Positions 60,544-64,000 of a DNA stretch of 64,000 nucleotides are shown one piece after another. The stretch's first letter is position 1. Every line of letters begins with the position of its first letter. The position numbers and the translations under genes were made by a program. The stretch lies in contig NZ_BMVO01000002.1 of assembly GCF_014650755.1 (NCBI RefSeq), positions 1 through 64,000 of the forward strand. The letters run 5' to 3'. The stretch comes from Streptomyces chryseus. Lineage in GTDB: Bacteria; Actinomycetota; Actinomycetes; Streptomycetales; Streptomycetaceae. A model generated the notes under the pieces. The model had not been told where the DNA came from and did no database searches. It worked only from the letters and a program-made list of their open reading frames with translations.

Positions 60544-63500
60544 ATGCCCGTGTTCACGCATCTGCACACCGTTTCCGGATTCTCCGTGCGCTACGGCGCC
60601 TCTCACCCGGAGCGGCTGGCCGCGCGTGCCGCCGAGCACGGCATGGACGCCCTCGCCCTCACCGACCGCGACACCGTCGCCGGCACCGTCCGCTTCGCCA
60701 GGGCCTGCGCGAAGGCCGGCGTCCGTCCGCTCTTCGGCGCGGAGCTGGCACTGGGGCCGGGGGAGCGCGGCCGTGACGAGGAGGGGCGCACGCAGCGCCG
60801 GCGCACGCCGGTGCGCGGCGGAGCCTTCGTCGACGAGTCCGCACCCCGCGCCACCTTCCTCGCCCGGGACGGCGCGGCGGGCTGGGCGGACCTCTGCCGG
60901 CTGATCACCGCCGCCCACGAGGCCGGCGGACGCAACCCCGTACTCGACTGGGACCGCAACCACGGCGACGGACTCACCGTGCTCCTCGGCCCGGGCTCCG
61001 ACGTCGGCCGCGCGCTGGCCGCCGGCCGCCCCGACCGGGCCGCCACCCTGCTCGCGCCCTGGCGGGAGATCTACGGCGACGCCCTGCGCCTCGAAGTCGT
61101 CCACCACGGCCGTACGGGCACGGGCCCCGGCTCACTGCGGCTGGCCGCCCGCACCCTCGGCCTCGCCGCCGAACAGGGCGTGGCCCCCGTGCTCACCAAC
61201 GCCGTGCGGTACGCCGACCCGGGGCTCGGGCCGGTCGCCGACGTACTCGACGCGGCCCGCAGGCTCGTCCCCGTCGACCCGCGCGGCCCTCTCGACAGCG
61301 GCGAGCGCTCGCTCAAGGGCGCGCAGGAGATGGCGCGTACCGCCGAGCTGGTCGCGGAGGCCGCCGGATACCGCCGCGCCGCCGCCCACCGGCTGCTGGC
61401 CCTGACCGAGGAGACCGCCGCCGCCTGCCGAGTCGACCCCGAGGACGACCTCGGGCTCGGCACCGTCCACTTTCCCGAGCCGCACCTCGTCGGCGCCGGC
61501 CGCCGCACCGCCCAGCGCGTGCTGGCGTCCCGGGCCACCGCCGGCATGCTGCTGCGCGGCTACGACCGGGGGCCCCGGGCCCGTGAGTACTGGCAGCGGA
61601 TGCACCACGAGCTGGACATCATCGCCCACCACGGTTTCGCCTCGTACTTCCTCACCGTCGCCGGGGTCGTCGACGACGTGCAGAACATGGGCGTCCGGGT
61701 CGCCGCGCGCGGCTCCGGCGCGGGATCGCTCGTCAACCACCTCATCGGCATCGCCCACGCCGACCCCGTCGAGCACCACCTGCTGATGGAGCGCTTCCTG
61801 TCCAAGCGGCGCTCCGCGCTGCCCGACATCGACATCGACGTCGAGTCCGCCCGCCGACTGGAGGTCTACCGCGCGATCATCGGCCGCTTCGGCGCCGAGC
61901 GGGTCGCGACCGTCGCCATGCCCGAGACGTACCGGGTGCGGCACGCCGTACGGGACGTGGGCGCCGCACTGTCCATGGACCCGGCCGAGGTGGACCGCAT
62001 CGCCAAGGCGTTCCCGCACATCCGGGCGCGCGACGCCCGCGCCGCGATGGAGGAGCTGCCCGAACTGCGCGAGGTGGCCGCCGACAAGGACCGGTACGGG
62101 CGGATGTGGGACCTGGTCGAGGCGCTGGACGCGCTGCCGCGCGGAGTTGCCATGCACCCGTGCGGAGTGCTGCTCTCCGACGCCTCGCTGCTGCGCCGCA
62201 CGCCCGTCATGCCCACCAGCGGCGAGGGCTTCCCGATGTCCCAGTTCGACAAGGACGACGTGGAGGAGCTCGGGCTGCTCAAGCTCGACGTACTGGGCGT
62301 ACGGATGCAGTCGGCCATGGCGCACGCGGTCGCGGAGCTGCGGCGGGCGGCGGACGTGACGCTCGACCTCGACGACCCGGAGCAGGTGCCGCAGGGCGAC
62401 CCGGCGACGTACGAACTGATCCGCTCGACCGAGACGCTCGGCTGCTTCCAGATCGAGTCGCCGGGCCAGCGCGATCTGGTCGGCAGGCTCCAGCCCGCGA
62501 CCTTCGGGGACCTGGTCGTCGACATCTCGCTGTTCCGGCCGGGGCCCGTCGCGGCCGACATGGTGCGGCCCTTCATCGAGGCCAGGCACGGTCGCGCGCC
62601 CGCCCGCTACCCGCACCCGGACCTGGCGGACGCGCTGCGCGAGACGTACGGCGTGGTCGTCTTCCACGAGCAGATCATCGAGATCCTGCGGATCATGACC
62701 GGCTGCGACCGGGGCGAGGCGGACCAGATGCGGCGCGGGCTCTCCGACCCCGGGACGCAGGGGCAGATCCGGGCCTGGTTCGCGGAGCGGACGGGGCAGC
62801 GGGGTTACTCGCCCGAAGTGACCGCCCGTACCTGGGAGATCGTCGAGGCGTTCGGGTCGTACGGCTTCTGCAAGGCGCACGCGGTCGCCTTCGCCGTGCC
62901 GACGTATCAGTCGGCGTGGCTGAAGGCCCATCACCCGGCCGCCTTCTACGCCGGGCTCCTCACGCACGACCCCGGCATGTACCCGAAGCGGCTGCTGCTC
63001 GCGGACGCGCGGCGGCGCGGGGTGCCCGTGCTGCCGCTGGACGTGAACCGGTCGGCGGCCGCTCATCAGATCGAACTGGTGTCTGGCGGAAAGGGTGCTA
63101 AAGGAGCTTCTAAGGGGATGTGGGGAATCCGGCTCGGACTCATGGACGTCCACGGCATCAGCGAGGCCGAGGCCGAGCGGATCGTCGCGGGCCGGCCCTA
63201 CTCCTCGCTGCTCGACCTGTGGCAGCGGGCCCACCCGAGCCGGCCCGTCGCCGAACGGCTCGCCCAGGTGGGCGCGCTGGACGCGTTCGGCGCCAACCGC
63301 CGCGACCTGCTCCTCCACCTGTCCGAACTCCGGGCGGGGCAGCGGACCTCGGGCGCGTCCGGCGGCCAGCTCTTCCTCGGCGAGGGCCAGAAGGCCGCCC
63401 CGGCCGGGCTCCCCGATCTCAGCGAGGCGGAGCGCCTCAGCGCCGAGCTCGGCGTCCTCGGCATGGACGCCTCCCGGCACCTGATGGGGGACCACTACAG

Positions 63501-64000
63501 CTTCCTCAAGGAGCTGGGCGCGACCTCCGCCAAGCGGCTGCGGATGGCCGAGCACGGCCAGACCGTCCTGGTCGCGGGCGCCAAGGCCGCCACCCAGACC
63601 CCGCCGATCCGCTCCGGCCGCCGGGTCATCTTCACGACCCTCGACGACGGTACGGGCCTGGTCGACCTCGCCTTCTTCGACGACAGCCACGCGACGTGCG
63701 CCCACACCGTCTTCCACTCCTGGCTCCTGCTGGTGCGCGGAGTGGTGCAGCGGCGCGGGCCGCGCAGCTTCAGTGTGGTCGGGTCGGCGGCCTGGAACCT
63801 CGCGGAGCTCGTGGAGCTGCGGCGTACGGGCGGCCTCGACGCGGTCGCGGCGCGGCTGGCGGCGCCCGCCGGGCCGGCGGAAGAACAAGAGGGCGAGGCG
63901 GACGGCGGCCGGCGCGTCCACCTGCCCACCGGGTACGAGATGAATCCGTGGGCGGACCTCCAGCCGGCGGGCGAAGGCGTCCCGACCGGCCGCAAGTTGT
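60544..64000 (+). CDS. dnaE2: Error-prone DNA polymerase III alpha subunit DnaE2 (3' end missing)
   Basis: At least 1,152 codons are visible and no stop is reached, so the end is outside the window. An N-terminal PHP domain (MPVFTHLHTVSGFSVRYGAS) precedes the C-family polymerase core: GVRVAARGSGAGSLVNHLIG and the catalytic aspartates in PDIDIDVE (427-434), then SYGFCKAHAVAFAVPTYQSAWL. A C-terminal OB-fold segment follows near 63530-63800. The PHP and OB pattern, absence of replicase-specific regions, and the upstream SOS box identify it as the mutagenic paralogue and not DnaE1. AGGAGGT precedes the ATG. Confidence 0.95.
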   Translation, partial: MPVFTHLHTVSGFSVRYGASHPERLAARAAEHGMDALALTDRDTVAGTVRFARACAKAGVRPLFGAELALGPGERGRDEEGRTQRRRTPVRGGAFVDESAPRATFLARDGAAGWADLCRLITAAHEAGGRNPVLDWDRNHGDGLTVLLGPGSDVGRALAAGRPDRAATLLAPWREIYGDALRLEVVHHGRTGTGPGSLRLAARTLGLAAEQGVAPVLTNAVRYADPGLGPVADVLDAARRLVPVDPRGPLDSGERSLKGAQEMARTAELVAEAAGYRRAAAHRLLALTEETAAACRVDPEDDLGLGTVHFPEPHLVGAGRRTAQRVLASRATAGMLLRGYDRGPRAREYWQRMHHELDIIAHHGFASYFLTVAGVVDDVQNMGVRVAARGSGAGSLVNHLIGIAHADPVEHHLLMERFLSKRRSALPDIDIDVESARRLEVYRAIIGRFGAERVATVAMPETYRVRHAVRDVGAALSMDPAEVDRIAKAFPHIRARDARAAMEELPELREVAADKDRYGRMWDLVEALDALPRGVAMHPCGVLLSDASLLRRTPVMPTSGEGFPMSQFDKDDVEELGLLKLDVLGVRMQSAMAHAVAELRRAADVTLDLDDPEQVPQGDPATYELIRSTETLGCFQIESPGQRDLVGRLQPATFGDLVVDISLFRPGPVAADMVRPFIEARHGRAPARYPHPDLADALRETYGVVVFHEQIIEILRIMTGCDRGEADQMRRGLSDPGTQGQIRAWFAERTGQRGYSPEVTARTWEIVEAFGSYGFCKAHAVAFAVPTYQSAWLKAHHPAAFYAGLLTHDPGMYPKRLLLADARRRGVPVLPLDVNRSAAAHQIELVSGGKGAKGASKGMWGIRLGLMDVHGISEAEAERIVAGRPYSSLLDLWQRAHPSRPVAERLAQVGALDAFGANRRDLLLHLSELRAGQRTSGASGGQLFLGEGQKAAPAGLPDLSEAERLSAELGVLGMDASRHLMGDHYSFLKELGATSAKRLRMAEHGQTVLVAGAKAATQTPPIRSGRRVIFTTLDDGTGLVDLAFFDDSHATCAHTVFHSWLLLVRGVVQRRGPRSFSVVGSAAWNLAELVELRRTGGLDAVAARLAAPAGPAEEQEGEADGGRRVHLPTGYEMNPWADLQPAGEGVPTGRKL

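Overview
The window is a high-GC chromosomal segment from an actinobacterium, almost certainly a Streptomyces. The evidence is strong G/C bias at third codon positions, frequent GTG and TTG starts, several apparently leaderless promoters, a streptomycete 5S rRNA, streptogrisin-type proteases, a SepF-like SflA protein and a DnaE2 polymerase. From memory, the gene order resembles the S. coelicolor SCO1739-SCO1793 region in reverse. I see no transposase, integrase, prophage, CRISPR array, tRNA or large biosynthetic cluster; this is core chromosome with a few lineage-specific additions.

Layout. 1-312: end of an rRNA operon (23S tail, spacer, 5S, terminator). 389-8.5 kb: an Arg/Gly-rich TPR protein, a DUF1015 protein, a HAD phosphatase, an iron-box-controlled siderophore ABC transporter (two permeases and an ATPase, no binding protein) and an SCP2-like protein. 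8.5-12.7 kb: small protein, tlyA, NAD kinase, recN. 13-21 kb: glycosyltransferase, a PucR regulator facing an APC permease and a Tat-exported flavin amine oxidase, and a GH15 hydrolase. 21.4-32.4 kb: pyrG, NUDIX hydrolase, TPR NTPase, alanine dehydrogenase, then a tight chromosome-segregation and RNA-modification operon (ParA-like ATPase, a basic protein with a possible RHH domain, ScpA, ScpB, RluB-type pseudouridine synthase).

32.5-37.6 kb: a translationally coupled NAD operon (pnuC, nadR-like, nrtR, ADP-ribosylglycohydrolase, RlaP-like nucleotidyltransferase). A near-perfect palindrome sits on its promoter and ribosome binding site. A second RlaP-like gene overlaps it head-on, preceded by a Rieske lipoprotein. 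This is the most system-like and least described part of the window. 38.3-42.8 kb: chorismate mutase, prephenate dehydrogenase, cmk, plsC-like acyltransferase, der. 42.8-56.6 kb: unknown proteins, an Rpf/LysM secreted protein, a second glycosyltransferase with a partner, a WYL regulator, a tiny I78-like protein, a PAP2 phosphatase, an MFS exporter, an acyl-CoA dehydrogenase, SflA, a DUF5685 protein with a Cys-rich tail, and a DUF1684 protein. 56.9-60.4 kb: two secreted streptogrisin-like proteases and a membrane protein. 60.5 kb to the end: dnaE2 behind a good LexA box, running off the window.

The backbone (TPR protein, HAD phosphatase, small protein, tlyA, nadK, recN, pyrG, NUDIX, parA-like, scpA, scpB, rluB, cmk, der) matches the order I recall from mycobacteria, so it looks ancestral. 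Identifications rest on motifs read from the translated sequence; no database search was run.
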